Below are positions 5,968 through 11,704 of a stretch of DNA of 11,704 nucleotides, piece after piece. A program made the position numbers and the translations under genes. Source of the DNA: JBBRMQ01 sp038230775. GTDB lineage: Bacteria > Acidobacteriota > Thermoanaerobaculia > Gp7-AA8. The stretch lies in contig JBBRMQ010000130.1 in assembly GCA_038230775.1 (NCBI GenBank), positions 1 through 11,704 of the forward strand. Direction: 5' to 3'. The number at the start of each line of letters is the position of its first letter. The stretch's first letter is position 1. Below the pieces are notes generated by a model, which did no database searches, was not told where the DNA came from, and saw nothing but the letters and a program-made list of their open reading frames with translations.

Positions 5968-8294
5968 GCGATCCGGTCGAGAGAAGCCCGGAGCTTCGTC
6001 GTGTCGCACTGCTCGGCAATCATTTGCCGCGGCAGTGCGGCATCGCGACGTTCACCACCGACCTGAGCCAGGCAATCGCCACGGCGGCGCCGGGCGTGGA
6101 CTGTTTTGTTCTCGCGATGAACGACGGCCGTCACCAGCACGCGTATCCGGGACGTGTACGGTTCGAGCTCACCGACAGCGATACGGACGCCTATCTGCGC
6201 GCCGCGGATTATCTCAACGTGAATGCCGTCGATGTGCTCTCCGTTCAGCACGAGTACGGCATCTTCGGCGGAAAGGCAGGCCGGTACCTGCTGCCTCTCC
6301 TGCGCGACCTCCGCATGCCAATCGTCACCACACTGCACACGATTCTGAGCAACCCGAATCTCCATCAGCGGCGCGTCATGGACGAGCTGACGGCGATGTC
6401 CGAGCGCGTCGTGGTCATGACCGAGCGCGGCGCGGAGATTCTCCGCGAAGTGCATGGCGTGAGTGACGCGAAGATCGATGTCATTCCCCACGGAATCCCC
6501 AACGTCCCCTTCGAGAGCGACAGCAAAGACCGCCTCGGGGTGGCGGGCCGATCGGTGATCTTCACCTTCGGACTGTTGTCGCCCGACAAGGGGATCGAGT
6601 ACGTCATCGACGCTCTGCCGTCGATCCTGGCCACCCATCCCGACGTCGTCTATGTCGTGTTAGGCGCCACGCATCCGCACGTCATCGAGCATCATGGCGA
6701 AACGTATCGCCTGATGCTCGAGGAGCGTGCGAAACGCCTTGGGGTTGGCGCGCACGTCATCTTTCACAATCGTTTCGTCAGTCAGGACGAGCTCTCCGAG
6801 TTCCTGGCGGCGGCAGACATCTACATCACCCCGTATCTCAATCCGGAGCAGATCACCTCGGGCACGCTGGCCTACGCGGTGGGTGCGGGCAAGGCGGTCA
6901 TCTCGACGCCGTACGCGTATGCGCGGGAACTGCTCGCTGAGGGTCGCGGGATCCTCGTTCCGTGGCGGGACGCGGCGGCGATCGGCAAAGAGATCGTTGG
7001 TCTCCTCGACGATGACGAGAAGCGGCTCGACCTGCGGTTGCGCGCAGCCGCTCACGGTCGTGCCATGCTGTGGCCCGCCGTCGCTGACTCGTATCTGAAG
7101 ACGTTTGAGCGGGCCCGCGCCGAAAGCGCGCAGCGTCTGCGGACTTCCTTCCGGGCCAAGACGCTCGCCGCACGCCCCGCGGACTTGCCGCAGATCAATC
7201 TCGATCACGTTGCGATGATGTCCGACGACACCGGCATCCTCCAGCACGCAGCCTTCACGATTCCCCGATACGAGGAAGGCTATTGCCTCGATGACAATGC
7301 GCGTGCGCTGCTTCTCATGACGCTCGTCGAGGACGCGGGGGCGGCGGACCCGGTCCTCGTGCGCAGACTCGCGCTGCGCTATCTGGCGTTCGTCAATCAC
7401 GCCTTTCAGAAACCGGCGGGGCGATTCACGAACTTCATGTCGTATTCGCGCGAATGGCTGGAAGAACGCGGCTCGGAAGATAGTCACGGTCGCGCGATGT
7501 GGGCGCTCGGCACGGTGGTCGGTCGCTCCAGCGAACCGGGGCGCCTGAGCCTCGCAAGCTCGCTCTTTCACGACGCACTTCCCGCGGTCGCAAGCTTCAC
7601 CAGCCCGCGCGCGTGGGCCTACACGCTCCTCGGCATCGAGCAATACCTTCGTGCGTTCGAGGGTGATCGCAGCGTTCAAGCCGCGGGACGAATGATTGCG
7701 AACCGGCTGCTCGCTCTGTTCGCACAGATCGATCAACCGGACTGGCCGTGGTGTGAGGATCGCGTCACCTACTGCAACGCGCGCCTTCCGCAGGCCCTCA
7801 TCGCGTCTGGAAATTGGATGGGCTACGACGCCATGACCGCCACCGGACTTCGTTCGCTCGAATGGCTGGTCAGGATTCAGCAGACCGCGGAAGGCTACTT
7901 CGCACCCGTGGGAACGAACGGCTTCTTCGAGCGCGGTGCCCAACCGGCGCTCTTCGACCAGCAGCCGGTCGATGCGTGCGCGACGGTGTCGGCATGCATG
8001 CAGGCGTTCCGCTCGACCGGCGATCATCGATGGACCGAGCACGCCCATCGAGCATTCACATGGTTCCTCGGCCAGAACCAGTTGCAGCAACCGCTGTACA
8101 ACGCGACGTCCGGGGGATGTCGCGATGGTCTGCATGTCGACCGCGTGAACGAAAACGAAGGCAGTGAGTCAACGCTGTCGTTTCTCCTCGCGCTCACCGA
8201 CATGCGTGCGGATGAAGTGCGTTGGAACGCGGCGATGGCAGTGCCCGCGGAGCCGGAAGCCGCCGCGATTGCCGTCGCGCTGGAGTCAAAATGA
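5964..8294 (+). CDS. GT4-family glycosyltransferase fused to an (alpha/alpha)-barrel-like domain
   Basis: This is a 776-residue two-domain protein. Residues about 10-385 form a GT-B glycosyltransferase of the GT4 type: an N-terminal Rossmann half ('VALLGNHLPRQCGIATFTTDL', 'VLSVQHEYGIFGG', 'TTLHTI'), then the nucleotide-sugar half with 'FGLLSPDKGI' at 202-211 and the donor-site segment 'PEQITSGTLAYAVGAGKAV' at 294-312. Residues about 410-760 look like an all-helical glycosidase-type barrel: 'EGYCLDDNARALLLM', 'DSHGRAMWALGTV', 'SPRAWAYTLLGIEQY', 'WPWCEDRVTYCNARLPQAL' and 'NENEGSESTLSFLLALTDM', with several acidic and aromatic residues that could line a sugar cleft. It starts at TTG overlapping the previous stop and overlaps the next gene by four bases (ATGA), next to a GH130 gene. 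The likely job is making or remodelling a mannose-containing oligosaccharide. Donor and acceptor are not readable from the sequence, and the second domain's activity is unproven. Confidence 0.88.
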   Translation: MSDPVERSPELRRVALLGNHLPRQCGIATFTTDLSQAIATAAPGVDCFVLAMNDGRHQHAYPGRVRFELTDSDTDAYLRAADYLNVNAVDVLSVQHEYGIFGGKAGRYLLPLLRDLRMPIVTTLHTILSNPNLHQRRVMDELTAMSERVVVMTERGAEILREVHGVSDAKIDVIPHGIPNVPFESDSKDRLGVAGRSVIFTFGLLSPDKGIEYVIDALPSILATHPDVVYVVLGATHPHVIEHHGETYRLMLEERAKRLGVGAHVIFHNRFVSQDELSEFLAAADIYITPYLNPEQITSGTLAYAVGAGKAVISTPYAYARELLAEGRGILVPWRDAAAIGKEIVGLLDDDEKRLDLRLRAAAHGRAMLWPAVADSYLKTFERARAESAQRLRTSFRAKTLAARPADLPQINLDHVAMMSDDTGILQHAAFTIPRYEEGYCLDDNARALLLMTLVEDAGAADPVLVRRLALRYLAFVNHAFQKPAGRFTNFMSYSREWLEERGSEDSHGRAMWALGTVVGRSSEPGRLSLASSLFHDALPAVASFTSPRAWAYTLLGIEQYLRAFEGDRSVQAAGRMIANRLLALFAQIDQPDWPWCEDRVTYCNARLPQALIASGNWMGYDAMTATGLRSLEWLVRIQQTAEGYFAPVGTNGFFERGAQPALFDQQPVDACATVSACMQAFRSTGDHRWTEHAHRAFTWFLGQNQLQQPLYNATSGGCRDGLHVDRVNENEGSESTLSFLLALTDMRADEVRWNAAMAVPAEPEAAAIAVALESK

Positions 8295-9262
8295 TCGACC
8301 GTTACCCGCCGCTGTTTCGCCGCAACGAGCTCAATCCGATTCTGCAGGCCAGAGACTGGCCTTATCCGGCACACTCGGTATTCAACGCCGGGGCGACGCG
8401 ACTCAAGGACGGGACCACGCTCCTGCTGTGCCGCGTCGAAGATCGCAGCGGACTGTCGCACTTGTGCGCGGCGCGATCGAAGGACGGGATCGGCGGCTGG
8501 GTCATCGACGCTGCGCCAACAATGGGTCGCGAGATCGATCAGCACCCGGAGGAGTTGTGGGGCGTCGAGGATCCGCGGATCACGTTCGTTCCGGAGCTCG
8601 GTAAGTACGCGATCGCCTACACCGCGTTCGGCAAGGGCGGGCCGGGCGTGTCGCTCGCGCTGACAGAAGACTTCGTGACGTTCGAGCGCTGCGGCCTGGT
8701 CATGCAACCGGACGACAAGGATGCGGCGCTCTTGCCGCGACGCATTGGCGGCATGTTCGCGCTCGTGCATCGCCCGATCGCCGACTCCGGCGCGCACGTA
8801 TGGATCTCGTATTCACCGGATCTGCGGAGCTGGGGCGGGCATCGCATGATGCTGCAGGCCCGACGCGGAGGATGGTGGGACGCGAACAAGGTCGGCCTGT
8901 CGCCACCGCTCATCGAGACCGAACGCGGATGGCTGATGCTGTATCACGGCGTGCGGCTGAATGCGGCGGGATGCCTCTATCGGCTCGGTGTGGCGCTCTT
9001 CGATCTGGAGCAACCCGATCGTCTGCTCCTGCGCGGCGATGAGTGGATCTTCGGGCCGGAGATGCCGTACGAAACCCACGGCGATGTTGCCAACGTGGCA
9101 TTCCCGTGCGGCTACACGATCGGCGACGACGGCGACACCATCAATCTCTATTACGGTGCGGCTGACACCAGCATCGCGCTTGCGACGGGGAGCATCCGGG
9201 AACTGCTTGCTTGGCTCGACGCGCACGCGGCCCCGGTTCTTTCAACAGGTCTCGTCGCGTAA
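8291..9262 (+). CDS. GH130-family mannoside phosphorylase or mannosidase
   Basis: The 323-residue product is a five-bladed beta-propeller glycoside enzyme of family GH130. Hallmarks are 'FNAGA' at 31-35, 'RVEDRSG' at 48-54, 'EDPRIT' at 93-98 with Asp94 as the probable general acid, 'LVHRP' at 158-162, 'WDANKVG' with Lys200, 'LYHGV' with His219, and 'YYGAADTSIALATG' near the C-terminus. Arg48, Arg161, Lys200 and His219 sit where the phosphorylase subfamilies hold phosphate; hydrolytic GH130 enzymes lack some of these. Reversible phosphorolysis of a beta-mannoside, giving mannose 1-phosphate, is therefore the favoured reading. The exact linkage is unknown. No signal peptide, so cytoplasmic. The ATG at 8291 overlaps the previous TGA and has GGAG at 8282-8285; the longer in-frame start at 8222 would lie deep inside the upstream gene. 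It is coupled to the GT4 fusion gene, so synthesis and breakdown of one glycan may be joined. Confidence 0.9.
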   Translation: MIDRYPPLFRRNELNPILQARDWPYPAHSVFNAGATRLKDGTTLLLCRVEDRSGLSHLCAARSKDGIGGWVIDAAPTMGREIDQHPEELWGVEDPRITFVPELGKYAIAYTAFGKGGPGVSLALTEDFVTFERCGLVMQPDDKDAALLPRRIGGMFALVHRPIADSGAHVWISYSPDLRSWGGHRMMLQARRGGWWDANKVGLSPPLIETERGWLMLYHGVRLNAAGCLYRLGVALFDLEQPDRLLLRGDEWIFGPEMPYETHGDVANVAFPCGYTIGDDGDTINLYYGAADTSIALATGSIRELLAWLDAHAAPVLSTGLVA

Positions 9263-9399
9263 TTCGTCCCGTTCCATCTCACGATTCTGAAGTCTGCCTA
9301 ACATCGTGTGCACCGCATCTGCGGATGCGCTGTGGAAAAGTCGAAACTGTAACAGTGAAAGTTGTTGCATTGCGACGTGGTGCAACCTATCTTGATCCT
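9263..9399. other. Post-GH130 spacer with small hairpins and weak promoter-like sequence
   Basis: No gene is seen here. A 6-bp hairpin at 9314-9329 (CGCATC, loop TGCG, GATGCG) has no T-tract, so it is a poor terminator. A second small inverted repeat is GTTGCA at 9364-9369 with TGCAAC at 9381-9386. Near the end, TTGCAT (9366-9371), a 16-base gap and TATCTT (9388-9393) form a weak sigma-70-like promoter that would start RNA near 9400. Confidence 0.4.
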
Positions 9400-9445
9400 C
9401 GCTTCAGCACGGACGCTTTATCGCAGATGTCAACGTGTTGGAGCG
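9400..9445 (+). repeat. Stem-loop copy 1
   Basis: The stem is 9400-9411 (CGCTTCAGCACG) paired with 9434-9445 (CGTGTTGGAGCG): 12 pairs, two of them G-U. The loop, 9412-9433, is 22 bases. It holds most of the block TATCGCAGATGTCAACGT, which runs from 9419 to 9436 into the stem and recurs in copy 2, 78 bases downstream. Confidence 0.7.
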
Positions 9446-9480
9446 GCCACGAACGGCGCGATAAGCCATCGAGGCGACGG

Positions 9481-9520
9481 TTCAGAGCGAACGCGCTATC
9501 GCAGATGTCAACGTTCTGAA
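9481..9520 (+). repeat. Stem-loop copy 2
   Basis: The stem is 9481-9489 (TTCAGAGCG) paired with 9512-9520 (CGTTCTGAA): nine pairs, one of them G-U. The loop, 9490-9511, is 22 bases, the same length as in copy 1, and the 18-base block lies at 9497-9514. Relative to copy 1, one stem pair changes from C-G to A-T on both sides, and three others change on one side only but stay pairable. Confidence 0.7.
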
Positions 9521-9601
9521 GCGAGCCAGGGTGAAGCGATGGATCACCAGGCAAAAATTTGGCGCGAATGCCCCCTTGTGGATGATAACGCGTCGAGAAC
9601 G

Positions 9602-9640
9602 GCTCCGAGGGACAAGGGATCTCGGAGCTATTTCTTTGTT
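9602..9640 (+). terminator. Rho-independent terminator, plus strand
   Basis: A perfect 8-bp stem, GCTCCGAG (9602-9609) with CTCGGAGC (9621-9628), encloses an 11-base loop and is followed at once by TATTTCTTTGTT. On the minus strand no T-tract follows the hairpin, so it acts on plus-strand transcripts. Its client is either the GH130 operon, which ends 340 bases upstream, or the proposed RNA. Confidence 0.75.
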
Positions 9641-9855
9641 CAGGCCTCGCCGCCGCTGAACCAAGTAGCACTCCGTCGCTTCCTTCACCAGCAAGTCGAC
9701 GTCGAACGGCTTCTCGTTCTGCTGGATCATCTCGATCGCTTCGCCGCCGTCGCGCGCGGTGTCCACCTCGAAGTTGTTCCGCGACAGGATCCTCTTCACC
9801 AACACGCGCACGCCAGCATCGTCATCGACGACCAGAGCTTTCGATCGAGACTCAT
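9638..9855 (-). pseudogene. Remnant of a CheY-like receiver domain with its middle deleted
   Basis: The minus strand reads 'SKALVVDDDAGVRVLVKRI', 'EVDTARDGGEAIEMIQQNE' and then at once 'KPFDVDLLVKEATECYL'. The first part is the start of a response-regulator receiver (acidic pocket DDD) and the second is its end (the conserved Lys of KPF). The 45-50 residues between them are missing, including the phosphoacceptor Asp and the Ser/Thr switch residue. The join, near 9713, is in frame. The only start codons in this frame (9937, 9931) add an unrelated leader of over 30 residues. An ATG at 9855 (MSLDR) is one base out of frame with the domain, which suggests a second lesion. The frame runs on without a stop to 9482, through the terminator and hairpin copy 2. 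The original was probably a single-domain regulator. Loss of function is inferred; a short expressed protein cannot be excluded. Confidence 0.7.
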
Positions 9856-9994
9856 GCGGGCGAAAACGGCAAGCCGGGCCGATCTGCGTCGAGCGCGGGA
9901 TTATGTCCAGTCTGCTGACCGTCGATGTCATCCCCACAACTTCAGATTTCGCTGCTGCGCTTCGGTGAGCAGGTCGAGAATATAATCACCGCGT
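9856..9994. other. Upstream region of prs
   Basis: No gene is visible between the receiver remnant and prs. The only clear signal is the TATAAT at 9981-9986. An in-frame TAA at 9983-9985 bounds how far upstream prs can start. Confidence 0.5.
9981..9986 (+). promoter_or_regulatory. Perfect -10 box (TATAAT) just upstream of prs
   Basis: TATAAT stands eight bases before the TTG start of prs. No good -35 box lies at the usual distance (9958-9963 reads CGCTTC), and there is no extended TG. If used, transcription would begin at about 9993-9995, making the prs message leaderless or nearly so. Confidence 0.45.
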
Positions 9995-10939
9995 TTGTAC
10001 GGTCCTCTGAAGATCTTCACCGGCCGCTCTCATCCCGTTCTCGCACAAGAGATCTGTGCGCGGCTCGGGATGGAGTGCGGGCGCGTGTCGCTGTACAGCT
10101 TCTCCGACGGCGAGAACTACGTGCAGATCGACGAGAACGTGCGAGGCGCGGATGTGTTCGTCATCCAGCCGACCTCGCCTCCGGTCAACGACAACCTCAT
10201 GGAGCTCCTGATCATGCTCGATGCGTTCAAGCGCTCCTCCGCTCACCGCATTACGGCCGTGATTCCGTACTACGGTTACGCTCGCCAGGACCGCAAGGAC
10301 AAGCCGCGAGTCCCGATTACCTCGAAACTGGTTGCCGATCTCATCAGCACTGCTGGAGCAGATCGCGTTCTCACCATCGACCTGCACGCTCCGCAGATTC
10401 AAGGTTTCTTTGACGTGCCCGTCGACCACCTTTTCGCCGCGCCGGTGATCGTTCGCTATCTGCGGGATCTCAACCTTTCCGATCTGACGATCGTGTCTCC
10501 CGATGCGGGCGGCGTCGAGCGGGCCCGTGCGTACGCCAAGCGACTCGGCGCCACGCTCGCAATCGTCGACAAACGCCGCATCGCAGCGAATCAGACGGAG
10601 GTCATGAATATCATCGGCGACGTTGAGGGGCGCAATGTCTTCATCGTCGACGACATCATTGATACAGGGGGCACGCTCATTCACACGACCGAGGCGCTGT
10701 TCGCGAAGGGCGCGCGCTCGATTTCGGCCTCCTGCACTCACGCCGTGCTCTCCGGTCCCGCGATCCAGAGGATCAATGAGTCCCGCCTGGAGCACGTCGT
10801 GACGACGAACACCATGCCGACCGTCGACAAAGAGGCGGACTGCCCGAAGCTCAAAGCGCTGTCGATCGCGGAGCTCCTGGCCGAGGCGATCCGGCGGATC
10901 CACGACGAGGATTCAGTTAGCTCGCTGTTTGATATGTGA
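9995..10939 (+). CDS. prs: Ribose-phosphate pyrophosphokinase (PRPP synthetase)
   Basis: The 314-residue enzyme makes 5-phosphoribosyl 1-diphosphate from ribose 5-phosphate and ATP, feeding purine, pyrimidine, NAD, His and Trp synthesis in the cytoplasm. Visible motifs are 'FSDGENYVQIDENVRG' at 36-51, the ATP-side flexible loop 'YYGYARQDRKDKPRVPITSK' at 92-111, 'DLHAPQIQGFFD' at 129-140 with His131, 'DKRR' at 192-195, and the PRPP loop 'VDDIIDTGGTL' at 218-228. All catalytic landmarks are intact. The 'RKDKPRVP' loop is shorter than the 'RKVRSARVP' form of E. coli and Bacillus. The start must lie after the in-frame stop at 9983-9985. The only usual start codon before the conserved KIFTG is the TTG at 9995, and it lacks a ribosome site. 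It is followed by rplY, a widely conserved pairing. Confidence 0.96.
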   Translation: MYGPLKIFTGRSHPVLAQEICARLGMECGRVSLYSFSDGENYVQIDENVRGADVFVIQPTSPPVNDNLMELLIMLDAFKRSSAHRITAVIPYYGYARQDRKDKPRVPITSKLVADLISTAGADRVLTIDLHAPQIQGFFDVPVDHLFAAPVIVRYLRDLNLSDLTIVSPDAGGVERARAYAKRLGATLAIVDKRRIAANQTEVMNIIGDVEGRNVFIVDDIIDTGGTLIHTTEALFAKGARSISASCTHAVLSGPAIQRINESRLEHVVTTNTMPTVDKEADCPKLKALSIAELLAEAIRRIHDEDSVSSLFDM

Positions 10940-10940
10940 G

Positions 10941-10993
10941 GTGTGGGGCCAGCCCTCCGGCTGGCCTGGCCAGTCAGAGGACTGGCCCCACAC
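10941..10993. repeat. Double-hairpin repeat element between prs and rplY
   Basis: The ends are inverted (GTGTGGGG at 10941-10948, CCCCACAC at 10986-10993). Inside are two adjacent hairpins. One is CCAGCC (10949-10954), loop CTCC, GGCTGG (10959-10964). The other is GGCCAGTC (10968-10975), loop AGAG, GACTGGCC (10980-10987). It can thus fold as a closed two-armed structure, with only a two-base conflict at the outer stem. No T-tract follows, so it is not a typical terminator. The shape recalls REP/REPIN-type dispersed repeats. Confidence 0.8.
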
Positions 10994-11062
10994 GAGGGAA
11001 TTTTGCTCTCTCCAAGCCGTTTCCAGACGTTTGCCCCAAACTAATCAAGGAGTTACAGCATC

Positions 11063-11704
11063 ATGGCTGAGGTAACACTGGAAGTGACCCGCCGCGAACT
11101 GGCGGGAAAAGGCGTCGCACGCAAGCTTCGCGCAGACGGCAAGGTTCCGGCCGTGGTGTACGGCGGACATCGTGATCCCGTGGCGATCGTGGTCGATCGC
11201 AAGTCGATCACCGATCTCATTCAGAAGAGCGAGCACGGCATGCGCTCGATCTTCCTGCTGAAAATGGCGGGAAGTGACCAGCAGCGGCACGCGATGATCA
11301 AGGACATTCAGATCAATCCGCTCACTCGCAAGATGGAGCACGTGGACTTCCTCCGGGTGCTCATGGATGAAGTGGTCCGCGTGACGGTTCCCATTCGCGT
11401 GACGGGTTCCGCGCCCGGCGTGAAGGAAGGCGGCATGCTCGACACCCAGATCCGCGATCTGCACGTCGAGTGTCTGCCAAATGCCATCCCCGACGCCGTC
11501 GAGGTCGACATCAGCAATCTCGCCATGCACCAGTACCTCCACGTCTCGGACCTCAAGATGCCGGAAGGCGTGAAGGTTCTCGATGATCCGGAGCGCGTCG
11601 TCGTTGGCGTCACGCATCTTCGTGTCGAGGCAGAGCCCGTTGCGGCTGCCGTGGAAGAGGGTGCCGTTCTTGCCGAGCCAGAAGTCATCTCCAAGGGCAA
11701 GAAG
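11063..11704 (+). CDS. rplY: 50S ribosomal protein L25/CTC family (3' partial)
   Basis: The gene is open to the window end, with 214 codons visible. The N-terminal L25 domain, which binds 5S rRNA, covers about residues 1-95 ('RRELAGKGVARKLRADGKVPAVVYGG', 'IKDIQINPLTRKMEHVDFLRV'). The C-terminal TL5/CTC beta-domain follows to about 190 ('VPIRVTGSAPGVKEGGMLD', 'LHVECLPNAIPDAVEVDIS', 'LHVSDLKMPEGVKVL'). An Ala/Glu/Val-rich tail ends in lysines. This is the long CTC form, not the short E. coli L25. AAGGAG at 11047-11052, ten bases before the ATG, is its ribosome site. It lies 123 bases after prs with the repeat element between, and probably belongs to the common prs-rplY-pth transcription unit; pth would lie beyond the window. 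Confidence 0.95.
   Translation, partial: MAEVTLEVTRRELAGKGVARKLRADGKVPAVVYGGHRDPVAIVVDRKSITDLIQKSEHGMRSIFLLKMAGSDQQRHAMIKDIQINPLTRKMEHVDFLRVLMDEVVRVTVPIRVTGSAPGVKEGGMLDTQIRDLHVECLPNAIPDAVEVDISNLAMHQYLHVSDLKMPEGVKVLDDPERVVVGVTHLRVEAEPVAAAVEEGAVLAEPEVISKGKK

Larger units (their letters stand above)
9400..9640 (+). ncRNA. Candidate structured RNA: two related hairpins plus terminator
   Basis: This is a proposed transcript of about 240 bases in a gap without an intact gene. It would begin near 9400, just after a weak promoter-like pair. It would contain two paralogous stem-loops (9400-9445 and 9481-9520) and end at a clear intrinsic terminator (9602-9640) on the same strand. What is seen directly is that the stems differ in ways that keep base pairing, while both loops are 22 bases and share an 18-base block running into the stem. 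It matches no RNA class that I know. Alternatives are a long 3' untranslated region of the GH130 operon, or two copies of a dispersed genomic repeat that happens to be palindromic. Confidence 0.35.

Noticed and set aside
6660..8135. 491-residue minus-strand open frame within the glycosyltransferase gene
   Set aside because: Low-complexity Arg-rich product without recognisable motifs, opposite a well-supported gene.
8222..8290. Longer start for the GH130 gene
   Set aside because: It would overlap the glycosyltransferase gene by more than 70 bases and add a non-homologous leader; ATG 8291 with GGAG and a four-base overlap fits better.
9314..9329. Hairpin after GH130 as the operon terminator
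   Set aside because: The stem is only six pairs and no T-run follows; the element at 9602-9640 is far better.
9419..9514. TTGACA on the minus strand in both copies of the 18-base repeat, as a pair of promoters
   Set aside because: No -10-like sequence lies 16-18 bases further along on the minus strand in either copy.
9211..9519. Open plus-strand frame over the hairpin repeats giving a repeated 'LSQMST' peptide
   Set aside because: The repeated peptide is explained by the DNA repeat; there is no ribosome site, and the frame overlaps the GH130 end with biased composition.
9362..9985. 207-residue plus-strand open frame across the receiver remnant
   Set aside because: The receiver homology is on the opposite strand and the plus-strand product shows no family features.

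Overview
The window is GC-rich, gene-dense bacterial chromosome. Several things suggest a Gram-negative, envelope-rich bacterium, possibly an Acidobacteriota member, though this is inference from gene content with no marker-based proof. They are an exosortase H system with its own substrate, a CcpA/MauG-type di-heme cytochrome, the 'RKDKPRVPITSK' form of PRPP synthetase, and frequent TTG starts. No phage, insertion sequence, CRISPR array or tRNA was seen.

Layout. (1) 1-1832, plus strand: the 3' end of a DUF3494 (ice-binding-like) surface protein with a C-terminal sorting tail, then a small exosortase of the XrtH type, then its partner membrane protein. All three are tightly packed and look like a self-contained protein-sorting cassette. 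(2) 1858-1970: a large imperfect inverted repeat. (3) 2007-4252: a YihY/BrkB-family membrane protein and an exported di-heme cytochrome c. (4) 4177-5046, minus strand: a secreted protein of unknown family whose 3' end overlaps the cytochrome gene. (5) 5226-9262: a single-RRM RNA-binding protein, then a translationally coupled trio: a small membrane-anchored protein, a GT4 glycosyltransferase fused to an (alpha/alpha)-barrel-like domain, and a GH130 mannoside phosphorylase/hydrolase. The trio is probably an oligosaccharide or mannan synthesis/turnover unit. (6) 9263-9994: 730 bases without an intact gene. They hold two related stem-loops with compensating stem changes, a good intrinsic terminator, and a receiver-domain remnant on the minus strand that has lost its middle. 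(7) 9995-11704: prs and rplY (cut by the window end), separated by a double-hairpin repeat.

The most promising undescribed element is the possible structured RNA at about 9400-9640. It has a weak promoter-like sequence, two paralogous hairpins with 22-nt loops that are nearly identical, and a terminator with a U-rich tail on the same strand. Other notable points are the XrtH cassette whose substrate lacks the Trp of the sorting motif, and a prs gene that appears to be read from a leaderless TTG-initiated message.
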